Source of the DNA: DATARH01 sp035534535
GTDB lineage: Bacteria; Pseudomonadota; Alphaproteobacteria; ATCC43930; CGMCC-115725
NCBI GenBank assembly: GCA_035534535.1
Contig: DATLRS010000106.1
Span: forward strand, 1-12,972
Length of the DNA stretch: 12,972 nucleotides
Reading direction: 5' to 3'
Program-made: the position numbers and the translations under genes
Shown here: piece after piece, positions 6,903 to 12,913 of the stretch
Position numbering within the stretch: the stretch's first letter is position 1
Layout of the letters: every line of letters starts with the position of its first letter
Notes under the pieces: model-generated
The model's database searches: none
Told to the model about the DNA's origin: nothing
The model's input: the letters and a program-made list of their open reading frames with translations, nothing else

Positions 6903-8192
6903 ATGACCGACCCGCTCTCCCTGACCGCCCGCGCCGCCGCCCGCGAGATCGCCGCCGGCCGGCTCAGCGCCGAGACATTGGTCGGCGCCTGCCTCGAGCG
7001 CATCGCCGCCCGCGAGCCGGTGGTGGGCGCCTGGCATCATCTCGACCGCGCCGCCGCCCTGGCCGCGGCCCGCCGGTGCGACGCCGCCGCGCCGAGCGGC
7101 CCGCTGCACGGCATCCCGATCGCGGTCAAGGATTTGATCGACACGGCGGACATGCCGACCGGGTACGGCTCGGCGATCTACCGGAGCCACCGCCCCGCCG
7201 CCGACGCCGCCTGCGTCGCGCTGGCGCGGGCGGCCGGCGCGATCGTGCTCGGCAAGACGGTGACCACCGAATTCGCCTGCTTCACCCCCGGCAAGACCGC
7301 CAACCCGCACAATCCGGCGCACACCCCCGGCGGCTCGTCGAGCGGCTCGGCCGCCGCCGTCGCCGACCGGATGGTGCCGCTCGCCTTTGGCACCCAGACC
7401 GCCGGATCGGTGATCCGGCCGGCGGCGTTCTGCGGCATTGTCGGGTTCAAGCCGAGCTTTGGCGTGATCCCGCGCGCCGGGGTCAAGATGCTGGCCGACA
7501 GCCTCGACACGATCGGCACGATGGCACGCAACGTCGCCGACGCCGCGTTTTTTGCCGGGGTCGTCGCCGGCCGGCCGGCCTTGCGCGATGTCGCAATGCC
7601 GGTCGCGCCGCCGCAGTTCGGCGTTTGCCGCACGGCGATGTGGGAAGAGGCCGAACCCGGTGCCGCCGTGGCGCTGGAAGAGGCCCGCGCCGCGCTCGAA
7701 CAGGCCGGCGCCCGGGTCGCCGAGATTGCCGTCCCGCCCGGGCACCGCGGCCTCACCGCCGCGCAGGACGCGGTGATGGGCTTTGAACTGGTGCGCAGCC
7801 TCGCCCATGAGCGGCTGCAGCACAGCGCCGAATTGTCGCCGCGGCTCGGCCAGATGCTCGATGCCGGGCTGAATGTCGATGTCGAGGCTTATGATTCGGC
7901 GCGCGCCGCCGCCGCTGCAGCGCGGGCGCAACTGGAAGGGTTCTTCGGGCCGTGCGATGCGGTGCTGGTGCCGGCCGCGCCGGGCGAGGCGCCGCAGGGC
8001 CTCGGCTATACCGGCAATCCGGTGTTCAACCGGATGTGGACGCTGCTCGGCGTGCCCTGCGTGACGCTGCCGGTGCGGTGGGGCGACAGCGGCCTGCCGA
8101 CCGGGATCCAGCTGGTCGGACGGGTCGGCGACGATGTCGGGCTGATGGCGGCGGCGCTGTTCGCCGAGCGCGCCCTGGCCGCGGCGTCGTGA
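6903..8192 (+). CDS. Amidase-signature family hydrolase
   Basis: This is a cytoplasmic amidase of the Ser-cisSer-Lys type (GatA/AtzF/mandelamide hydrolase superfamily). The 429-residue protein has the catalytic lysine in IAVKDLID (K76), GGSSSGSAAAVA (143-154) with the cis-serine near S145, and GTQTAGSVIRPAAFCG (163-178) with nucleophile S169. The GFKPS motif follows, all in the correct order. The GTQTAGS variant of the nucleophile loop fits a stand-alone amidase better than a tRNA amidotransferase subunit, and no gatB or gatC is nearby. The substrate is unknown. The start is the ATG with GGAGG (6893-6897) five bases upstream, not the GTG at 6888. The stop overlaps the GTG of the downstream lipoprotein (GTGA), indicating translational coupling. 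Confidence 0.9.
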   Translation: MTDPLSLTARAAAREIAAGRLSAETLVGACLERIAAREPVVGAWHHLDRAAALAAARRCDAAAPSGPLHGIPIAVKDLIDTADMPTGYGSAIYRSHRPAADAACVALARAAGAIVLGKTVTTEFACFTPGKTANPHNPAHTPGGSSSGSAAAVADRMVPLAFGTQTAGSVIRPAAFCGIVGFKPSFGVIPRAGVKMLADSLDTIGTMARNVADAAFFAGVVAGRPALRDVAMPVAPPQFGVCRTAMWEEAEPGAAVALEEARAALEQAGARVAEIAVPPGHRGLTAAQDAVMGFELVRSLAHERLQHSAELSPRLGQMLDAGLNVDVEAYDSARAAAAAARAQLEGFFGPCDAVLVPAAPGEAPQGLGYTGNPVFNRMWTLLGVPCVTLPVRWGDSGLPTGIQLVGRVGDDVGLMAAALFAERALAAAS

Positions 8193-8485
8193 CGCGCTTC
8201 GCCGCCGCCATGGCGCTGATCGGCATCGCCGCCCTCGCCGGCTGCGATGCGCTCGACCCCTACCCGACCGCGCCGCGCGCGGCGCCGCCCGGCGTGCCCG
8301 GTCAACGCGTCGCGATCTGCTACAACACGCTGACCACCACCCTCGCCGAGGTGAAGGCCCAGGCGCAGCAGGAATGCGCCGCCGGTACGGTGGCCCAGCC
8401 GGCCGATACCGACTGGTACCTGCAGAACTGCCCGCTCCTCCTGCCGGCCCGCGCCACCTTTATGTGCGCGCCGACGAAACTCTAG
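8189..8485 (+). CDS. Small cysteine-rich lipoprotein, hypothetical
   Basis: This 98-residue protein starts at a GTG that overlaps the amidase stop. An alternative ATG at 8210 would leave a signal of only a dozen residues. Its N-terminus is a lipoprotein signal with lipobox LAGC (C19), so the mature protein should be membrane-anchored. After a proline-rich spacer come four cysteines (C44, C63, C81, C93) in the pattern AICYNTL, QQECAAG, QNCPLLLP and FMCAP, which could form two disulfides in the periplasm. I think I have seen this CYN...C...CPLLLPA...C layout in other alphaproteobacterial hypothetical proteins, but I cannot name a family. It is tightly coupled to the amidase, with no obvious functional link to a cytoplasmic enzyme. 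Confidence 0.75.
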   Translation: MTRFAAAMALIGIAALAGCDALDPYPTAPRAAPPGVPGQRVAICYNTLTTTLAEVKAQAQQECAAGTVAQPADTDWYLQNCPLLLPARATFMCAPTKL

Positions 8486-8600
8486 GGCCGGGCGCGTAGC
8501 CGATGGCGACGGAAGCGGCGGCGCAACCGCGACACACCGCACCATGGCACAATGCCGCGAGCGTGCTATCGTGACGCGAACCTTGACGGCTGCCGCGACC

Positions 8601-9806
8601 ATGGATTTCGATAATTTCTTCAAGACGCGCCTCGATGCGCTCCATGCCGAGGGACGCTACCGGGTCTTCGCCGACCTCGAACGGCGTTGCGGCCGCTTCC
8701 CGCGCGCCTTCGACCATCGCGTCGGCGCCGAGGTCACGGTGTGGTGCTCGAACGACTATCTCGGCATGGGTCAGCACCCGACGGTGCTGGCGGCAATGGC
8801 GGCCGAGCTGAACGGCTCCGGCGCCGGCGCCGGCGGCACCCGCAACATCTCCGGCACCAGCCACGCGCATGTGCTGCTCGAGCGCGAGCTGGCCGAATTG
8901 CACGGGCGCGAAGCGGCGCTGGTGTTCTCCTCGGGCTATGTCGCCAACGATGCGGCCCTATCGACACTGGCCGGCAGCATGCCCGGCATGGTCGTGCTGT
9001 CGGACGCGATGAACCATGCCTCGATGATTGCCGGCATCCGCAACAGCCGCGCCGAACGCATCATTTTCCGCCACAACGACACGGCGCATCTGGCCGAATT
9101 GCTGGCCGCCCTGCCGGCCGGGCGGCCGAAGCTCGTCTGCTTCGAATCGGTCTATTCGATGGACGGCGACATCGCGCCGATCGCCGAATTGTGCGATGTC
9201 GCCGAGCGCTACGGCGCGATGACTTACCTCGACGAGGTGCACGCGGTCGGGCTCTACGGCGCGCGCGGCGGCGGCATCTCGGAGCGTGACGGGGTCGCGC
9301 ATCGGCTGACCGTGATCCAAGGGACGCTCGCCAAGGCGTTCGGAGTGATGGGCGGCTATGTTGCCGGCTCGGCCCTGATGGTCGATTTCCTGCGCGGCCA
9401 TGCGCCGGGGTTCATCTTCACCAGTGCAATGCCGCCGCTGGTGGCGGCCGGCGCGCTGGCCGCGGTGCGCCATCTGAAGGAGAGCCAGCGCGAGCGCGCC
9501 GCGCATCAGGAGCGGGTTGCCCGGGTCAAGCGCCGGCTCGCCGAAGCCGGGCTGCCGGTGATGGCGAACGACAGCCATATCGTGCCGGTCCTGGTCGGCG
9601 ATGCCGCGTTGTGCCGCGCCGCCTCCGACCTTCTGCTGAGCCAGCACCACATCTACGTCCAGCCGATCAATTATCCGACCGTGCCGCGCGGCACCGAGCG
9701 GCTGCGCCTGACCCCGACGCCCCTGCACAGCGACGATGACATCGCCGCGCTGGTCGCCGCGCTCGGCGAGGTCTGGCAGGACCTTTCGTTGCGCAACGCG
9801 GCGTGA
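8601..9806 (+). CDS. hemA: 5-aminolevulinate synthase
   Basis: This enzyme condenses succinyl-CoA and glycine to 5-aminolevulinate with loss of CO2, the first step of tetrapyrrole synthesis by the C4 route characteristic of Alphaproteobacteria. From the ATG at 8601 it has 401 residues, the usual bacterial length. Motifs include EGRYRVFADLERR (17-29), VWCSNDYLGMGQHP (47-60), GAGAGGTRNISGTSHAHVLLE (74-94), the PLP-stacking His in DAMNHASM, LDEVHAVGLYG (210-220, Asp211 and His214) and the Schiff-base lysine in GTLAKAFGVMGGYVAG (K245). The family N-terminus begins at MDFDN, like the MDYN of Rhodobacter enzymes, so I prefer 8601 over an in-frame ATG at 8544. Neither has a strong ribosome site. It ends before the accessory region. 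Confidence 0.95.
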   Translation: MDFDNFFKTRLDALHAEGRYRVFADLERRCGRFPRAFDHRVGAEVTVWCSNDYLGMGQHPTVLAAMAAELNGSGAGAGGTRNISGTSHAHVLLERELAELHGREAALVFSSGYVANDAALSTLAGSMPGMVVLSDAMNHASMIAGIRNSRAERIIFRHNDTAHLAELLAALPAGRPKLVCFESVYSMDGDIAPIAELCDVAERYGAMTYLDEVHAVGLYGARGGGISERDGVAHRLTVIQGTLAKAFGVMGGYVAGSALMVDFLRGHAPGFIFTSAMPPLVAAGALAAVRHLKESQRERAAHQERVARVKRRLAEAGLPVMANDSHIVPVLVGDAALCRAASDLLLSQHHIYVQPINYPTVPRGTERLRLTPTPLHSDDDIAALVAALGEVWQDLSLRNAA

Positions 9807-10033
9807 TATCGGCGCCGCGTCGCCCCGGTCGAAGCCGCCGTCAACGGCGTTGGCCGGCGGCGGCACTCGTGCGCACCGTGCGTCACCGCATATTGTGTCG
9901 GGCAGGATCATAACGGCGCCAATGAGGCCCCGCTCGGCGGCAGTCGGGCGCTTGCGCCGGCCGCGAAAATCTCTGGCTTTGCCGGCAACGACGAGCGTGC
10001 TAATAAACGATATAGACACGTGGAATATGTCTC
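9807..10033. other. Gene-free stretch between hemA and the toxin-antitoxin pair
   Basis: I see no convincing gene in these 227 bases. A small perfect stem (CGCCG, TCAA loop, CGGCG at 9836-9849) lies shortly after the hemA stop, but no T-run follows, so it is at best a weak or rho-assisted end. Sequence becomes AT-richer toward the antitoxin start. This is where the housekeeping block gives way to the accessory block. Confidence 0.5.
9979..10006 (+). promoter_or_regulatory. Weak candidate promoter for the toxin-antitoxin pair
   Basis: TTGCCG (9979-9984) and TAATAA (10001-10006) are spaced by 16 bases and could be -35 and -10 boxes. A short inverted repeat, AGACA (10014-10018) and TGTCT (10029-10033 region), flanks the weak ribosome site just before the ATG and could be an operator, since such pairs are usually autoregulated. 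The match to consensus is poor. Confidence 0.25.
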
Positions 10034-10264
10034 ATGACGAAGCTACTCGAACAGGCGCTTGAAGCCGCGCGCAACCTGTCGCCGACGGCGCAGGACGACA
10101 TCGCGCATGTCGTGCTTCAGCTCGCCGGCGCGGATGACCAGCCACCGGTGCCGCTCACCGACGACGAGCAGGCCGCGATCACGGCCTCAAAAGCCGCCGC
10201 CGCTCGCGGCGAGTTTGCGACCGACGAGCAGGTGCGGGTGGTGTGGGCCAAACACGGCCTGTGA
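10034..10264 (+). CDS. Antitoxin of a ParE/RelE-type toxin-antitoxin pair
   Basis: This 76-residue acidic protein lies directly before, and overlaps by GTGA, a ParE-like toxin gene. The N-terminal half (MTKLLEQALEAARNLSPTAQ...) is helical. The C-terminal half, LTDDEQAAITASKAAAARGEFATDEQVRVVWAKHGL in pattern, resembles the toxin-binding tail of many antitoxins: an L-x-x-x-E start, a small-residue helix, RGEFATDEQV and an ending in KHG. I see no clear ribbon-helix-helix DNA-binding motif, so a direct link to ParD is not certain and autoregulation would need another explanation. The ATG has only a weak TGGA ribosome site. It is expected to neutralise the toxin by binding it. Confidence 0.75.
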   Translation: MTKLLEQALEAARNLSPTAQDDIAHVVLQLAGADDQPPVPLTDDEQAAITASKAAAARGEFATDEQVRVVWAKHGL

Positions 10265-10554
10265 GGCTGCGCTATACCCTTCCGGCTCTCGCCGATCTCA
10301 GCGCGATCCTCGACTGCATCGCGGCGCACTCGCCGCAGGGCGCGCGCCGGGTGCAGGGCCGCATTCAACGGATCATCGACTTGCTGTTGCAATACCCGCA
10401 GATCGGCCGGCGAACGAACGACCCGGCGATTCGCCGGATGGTCGTGACGCCGTACCCCTACCTGATTTTTTATGAGGCGACGGAGAGTGAGGTTATCATT
10501 CATGCGATCCGGCACGGTGTGCGCGACCCGTCCAGCATGCCCGGTTCTGCCTGA
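10261..10554 (+). CDS. ParE/RelE-superfamily toxin
   Basis: This 97-residue protein starts at a GTG overlapping the antitoxin stop (GTGA), the usual coupled arrangement. Typical features are the opening LRYTLPALADLSAILDCIAAHSP pattern (2-25), a basic helix GARRVQGRIQRIIDLLLQYPQIGRR (27-51), IRRMVV (58-63), the core strand PYPYLIFYEA (64-73) and the strand EVIIHAIRHGVRDP (77-90). This is the ParE branch of the superfamily, whose characterised members poison DNA gyrase; RelE-type mRNA cleavage is less likely because the sequence resembles chromosomal ParE copies. The reading frame is intact and complete. Upstream in-frame codons to 10243 exist but lie inside the antitoxin. Confidence 0.88.
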   Translation: MRLRYTLPALADLSAILDCIAAHSPQGARRVQGRIQRIIDLLLQYPQIGRRTNDPAIRRMVVTPYPYLIFYEATESEVIIHAIRHGVRDPSSMPGSA

Positions 10555-10705
10555 CCCATATCTTGTGGTTGCCGGCGGCAAGTAACGGTGGGTTGGTAAA
10601 GTATTCGCGGTCATCGGCGAGCTGGACAAACCAAGTTAAGCCGGATGGCCGGCGCGTTAGAGCTTATCCGTTGGCGGGACGATTTTAGAATGACTCAAAA
10701 ATATT
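10555..10705. other. Gene-free stretch between the toxin and the FRG gene
   Basis: No gene is recognisable here. A small perfect hairpin (TTGCC GGC GGCAA, 10569-10581) follows the toxin stop without a T-run. From about 10680 the sequence turns AT-rich, leading into the FRG promoter. It may contain remnants of an earlier insertion junction, which I cannot show. Confidence 0.4.
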
Positions 10706-10714
10706 TGTTATAAT
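10706..10714 (+). promoter_or_regulatory. Extended -10 promoter of the FRG gene
   Basis: TGTTATAAT is a perfect TATAAT hexamer (10709-10714) preceded by TGn (10706-10708), the extended -10 form that needs little -35 contact. The best upstream match is the poor TTAGAA at 10685-10690 with 18 bases between. Transcription would start near 10721, just upstream of the TTG taken as the FRG start. Confidence 0.6.
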
Positions 10715-10738
10715 GGCGCTTATGCAGCGGCGGTCAGC

Positions 10739-11701
10739 TTGCGTAATGCAGGAACCGACACGCAACCGTTGCTGTTCCGGGGCCAGGCCAATTCAGAGTG
10801 GTCCCTTAAAACGACACTCGACCGAAGCAAAAATGAGGGGATGTCGTTTGCAGAGTACTACAGGATAAGTTCCTCTTTTAAAACCGAAGTGGAAACATTA
10901 ACAGAAATAGAATGGGTTATTCCAGAATATGGCGAAGTTGTAAGCAGAGCAGCCTCTTACGATTCATTTAGTGTTGACTTTAGTTTTAGCCGATATCCGC
11001 CATACGAATATATGGCGTACTTGCGGCACCACGGAGTTCCGTCGCCGCTTCTCGATTGGAGTCGGTCACCATATGTCGCCGCATACTTCGCTTTCGCGAA
11101 CGCGAACGCAATCGATAGTCACTGCGTCTCCATTTACGTGTTGGCAGATACAAAACTTAAGGACGGCGGCTCCGGGCTCGCGCGGTTTCATCGGCTAGGG
11201 CCGAATGTAAAAGTTCACCGAAGGCACGTCATGCAACAAAGCGAATACACGATGTGCCTAATATTTGGCTCTGACCAAGAATGGCGTTTCGCCACATATG
11301 AGGAGGCGCCTAAGGCAATCAGGAGTGTTGATGGCATACCGTGGAATTTTGTACTTAAGAAATTCAACATCCCAGCTCGTGAGCGACGGAAAGTCATATC
11401 GCTGCTCGATGAGCATAATTTAAATGCGTTCTCGCTCTTTGGTTCAGGTTGTCTTGATGACCAAAAACAACAAACCACCAAATGCACGACGGAAGCCATA
11501 AAAATCTATCCAACAGACCGTAATTTTATGGACAGGATAAATTACATCAAACTGTGCATGTTGGCTGCGGGCTACGAGTTCGATGTTGCCGATGAACGCT
11601 GCACAGGTTTTCCCTTGGAGGAGAAGGCGTATTGCTACCTCCCAGCCAACAAAATAGCCCGCGTGCTTTTTCAATGGGAGGTCGGCACGGCGCGCCGTTG
11701 A
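10739..11701 (+). CDS. FRG-domain protein, accessory gene of unknown function
   Basis: The 320-residue product begins near the domain-defining motif LLFRGQANSEWSLKTTLDR pattern (11-29, Phe13-Arg14-Gly15). It continues with the second conserved block LRHHGVPSPLLDWSRSPYVAAYFAF pattern (95-119). RRHVMQQSEYT (161-171) and NIPARERRKVISLLDEHNLNAFSLFG pattern (210-235) follow, as in larger FRG proteins. The domain's biochemical activity is, to my knowledge, not established. Residues 238-320 form a C-terminal segment I do not recognise, with cysteines at 238, 249, 273, 288 and 299. There is no signal peptide or membrane helix. The start is uncertain: the frame is open back to 10694 with no ATG, and TTG 10739 is the only usual start before the FRG motif, so the N-terminus may be trimmed. 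Composition is visibly AT-richer than the flanking genes, suggesting transfer. The stop lies 7 bases before the IS1595 repeat, so the gene is not cut. Confidence 0.7.
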   Translation: MRNAGTDTQPLLFRGQANSEWSLKTTLDRSKNEGMSFAEYYRISSSFKTEVETLTEIEWVIPEYGEVVSRAASYDSFSVDFSFSRYPPYEYMAYLRHHGVPSPLLDWSRSPYVAAYFAFANANAIDSHCVSIYVLADTKLKDGGSGLARFHRLGPNVKVHRRHVMQQSEYTMCLIFGSDQEWRFATYEEAPKAIRSVDGIPWNFVLKKFNIPARERRKVISLLDEHNLNAFSLFGSGCLDDQKQQTTKCTTEAIKIYPTDRNFMDRINYIKLCMLAAGYEFDVADERCTGFPLEEKAYCYLPANKIARVLFQWEVGTARR

Positions 11702-11708
11702 GTGCTTC

Positions 11709-11735
11709 CATAATCGCGGTCCCGCTTACCATCGA
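11709..11735 (+). repeat. Left terminal inverted repeat of the IS1595-family element
   Basis: This 27-base arm, with the core tcccgcttaccatcga, matches the reverse complement of 12745-12771 except at its sixth and eleventh bases. Similarity continues imperfectly to about 11743. The transposase -35 box starts inside its inner edge. Confidence 0.88.
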
Positions 11736-11759
11736 CACTCATCTAGGGTTTGGTATATT
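11732..11759 (+). promoter_or_regulatory. Transposase promoter overlapping the left inverted repeat
   Basis: The boxes are TCGACA (11732-11737, five of six to the -35 consensus), a 16-base spacer, and TATATT (11754-11759, five of six) preceded by TGG, an extended -10. Transcription would start near 11766, upstream of the ATG at 11798. Because the -35 lies partly in the repeat, transposase bound to the end could repress its own gene. Confidence 0.6.
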
Positions 11760-11797
11760 ATCATCCTGAAAATATGAAGAGTTTCAGGATCGGAACG

Positions 11798-12754
11798 ATG
11801 CCTCGCAATCGCGTGCAGCACCAGAAGGGCCTCTCGGACGATGCCTTCGAGCAGCGTTATCCCGACGAAGAGGCATGCCGGAAGGCATGGTTCGCCTGGC
11901 GCTGGCCTGAGGGCTTCAAGTGTCCGCGGTGCGCGGCGACAGAGTATTCGCAGATCCGCGACCGTCAACTGCTGCAATGCCGCCGCTGCCGCTACCAGAC
12001 ATCGCTGATCGCCGGCACCATCCTAGAGGGCACCAAGCTGCCGATGCGGGTGTGGTTCCGCGCCATGCATCTGCTCGCCCAGGGCAAGAAGGGCCTGTCC
12101 AACATCGAGCTCGGCCGGCGGCTCGGCATCTCGACCAACGCCGCCTGGCGGGTTCAGCACAAGCTGATGCAGGCGATGATCGAGCGCGACCGCCGTTACA
12201 AGCTGGGCGCCGCCGGGCCGCGGATCGAGATCGATGACGCTTATATCGGCGGCGAGCGCACCGGCGAAGGCACCGGGCGCGGGCGACGCGGTCACACGCC
12301 TTTCATCATTGCGGTCGAGACCTCGGATGATGGCCGCCCGCTGCATGCCCGCCTCCAGGTCGTGCGCGGGTTCCAGACCGGCGAGACCAAGCGGCTGTGC
12401 ACCGGCGTCGCAGCCGGAACCACCGTCGTCAGCGACGGCGGCCAGTGGTTTCGCTGCATTGCCGACCAGCCGGGCATCATCCACGAGCGCCATATTACCG
12501 GCTCCGATCGCGCGTCCGCCCGCCACCCTGCCTTCCGCTGGGCGAACACCATCCTCGCCAACGTCAAAAACAGTCTTCTGGCGACCCACCGCGTGGTCGG
12601 CGCCAAGCATCTGCCGCGCTACCTCGGCGCCTTCGCCTGGCGCTTCAACCGCCGCTTTGTCCTCAAAACCATCCACGAACGCTTGGCCATCGCCGCCACG
12701 ACCACCCCGCCAATGCCCTACCGCCTCCTGAAATTGGCTGAGGCTCGATGGTAA
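11798..12754 (+). CDS. IS1595-family transposase, ISXO2-like
   Basis: This enzyme moves the surrounding element by DDE-type strand transfer. The 318-residue protein starts MPRNRVQHQKGLSDDAFEQRY, the usual ISXO2-like beginning, with AGGA (11786-11789) eight bases before the ATG. Upstream in-frame starts at 11774 and 11750 are less likely. It has a zinc-ribbon with C42-x2-C45 and C61-x2-C64 and a helix-turn-helix-like stretch SNIELGRRLGISTNAAWRVQHKL pattern (101-123). The catalytic core has Asp146 in EIDDAYIGGE and Asp213 in VVSDGG. The third position reads RWANTILANVK, where Asn250, not Glu, is followed seven residues later by Lys257; this Asn variant occurs in part of the family as I recall it. 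The ending YLGAFAWRFNRRF is family-typical. The frame is intact, so it may be active. Confidence 0.9.
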   Translation: MPRNRVQHQKGLSDDAFEQRYPDEEACRKAWFAWRWPEGFKCPRCAATEYSQIRDRQLLQCRRCRYQTSLIAGTILEGTKLPMRVWFRAMHLLAQGKKGLSNIELGRRLGISTNAAWRVQHKLMQAMIERDRRYKLGAAGPRIEIDDAYIGGERTGEGTGRGRRGHTPFIIAVETSDDGRPLHARLQVVRGFQTGETKRLCTGVAAGTTVVSDGGQWFRCIADQPGIIHERHITGSDRASARHPAFRWANTILANVKNSLLATHRVVGAKHLPRYLGAFAWRFNRRFVLKTIHERLAIAATTTPPMPYRLLKLAEARW

Positions 12755-12771
12755 GCGGGATCGCGGTTATG
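12745..12771 (-). repeat. Right terminal inverted repeat of the IS1595-family element
   Basis: This arm is the reverse complement of the left repeat with two mismatches over 27 bases. The transposase stop TAA (12752-12754) lies inside it, so the gene ends within the element's own end. Confidence 0.88.
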
Positions 12772-12836
12772 CGTCAACGAGGCCCCGGCAGTGGCGGCCT
12801 GAGCAAAAATATAAGAGGCTGACCCGGAAATAGGTT

Positions 12837-12913
12837 GGGTGATTTCAGTGGCTTGTGCTTCAGTCGTAGTTGCAAGACACGACGGAGGCACAGGATGTGG
12901 ACTGAAATCACCC
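12837..12913. repeat. Perfect 13-base inverted repeat spanning the second transposase start
   Basis: GGGTGATTTCAGT (12837-12849) and ACTGAAATCACCC (12901-12913) pair perfectly across a 51-base loop. The loop holds the ribosome site GGAGG and the ATG, and the right arm is codons 3-7 of the transposase. Confidence 0.7.

Larger units (their letters stand above)
11709..12771 (+). mobile_element. Complete IS1595-family (ISXO2-like) insertion sequence, about 1.06 kb
   Basis: The element is bounded by long inverted repeats that match at 25 of 27 positions and weakly further inward. It contains one intact transposase gene with its own promoter next to the left repeat. The size is normal for the ISXO2 group. 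The outer flanks, agtgcttc on the left and cgtcaacg on the right, do not match, so the 8-base target duplication expected for this family is not visible. The right repeat contains the transposase stop codon. Confidence 0.85.

Noticed and set aside
6735..7931. Upstream part of the 465-codon minus-strand frame over the amidase
   Set aside because: It has low-complexity GC-rich content with no motifs and lies opposite a clear amidase. Only its last 66 codons, after a strong ribosome site, look real.
9834..9861. Rho-independent terminator after hemA
   Set aside because: GC-rich stems are present but there is no T-run, and such stems are frequent by chance at this base composition.
8958..10019. 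353-codon minus-strand frame over ALAS
   Set aside because: It is antisense to a gene with all catalytic residues and has no recognisable domain.
11690..11715. FRG gene interrupted by the IS1595 element
   Set aside because: The FRG stop at 11699-11701 precedes the left repeat at 11709, so the element landed just beyond the gene.
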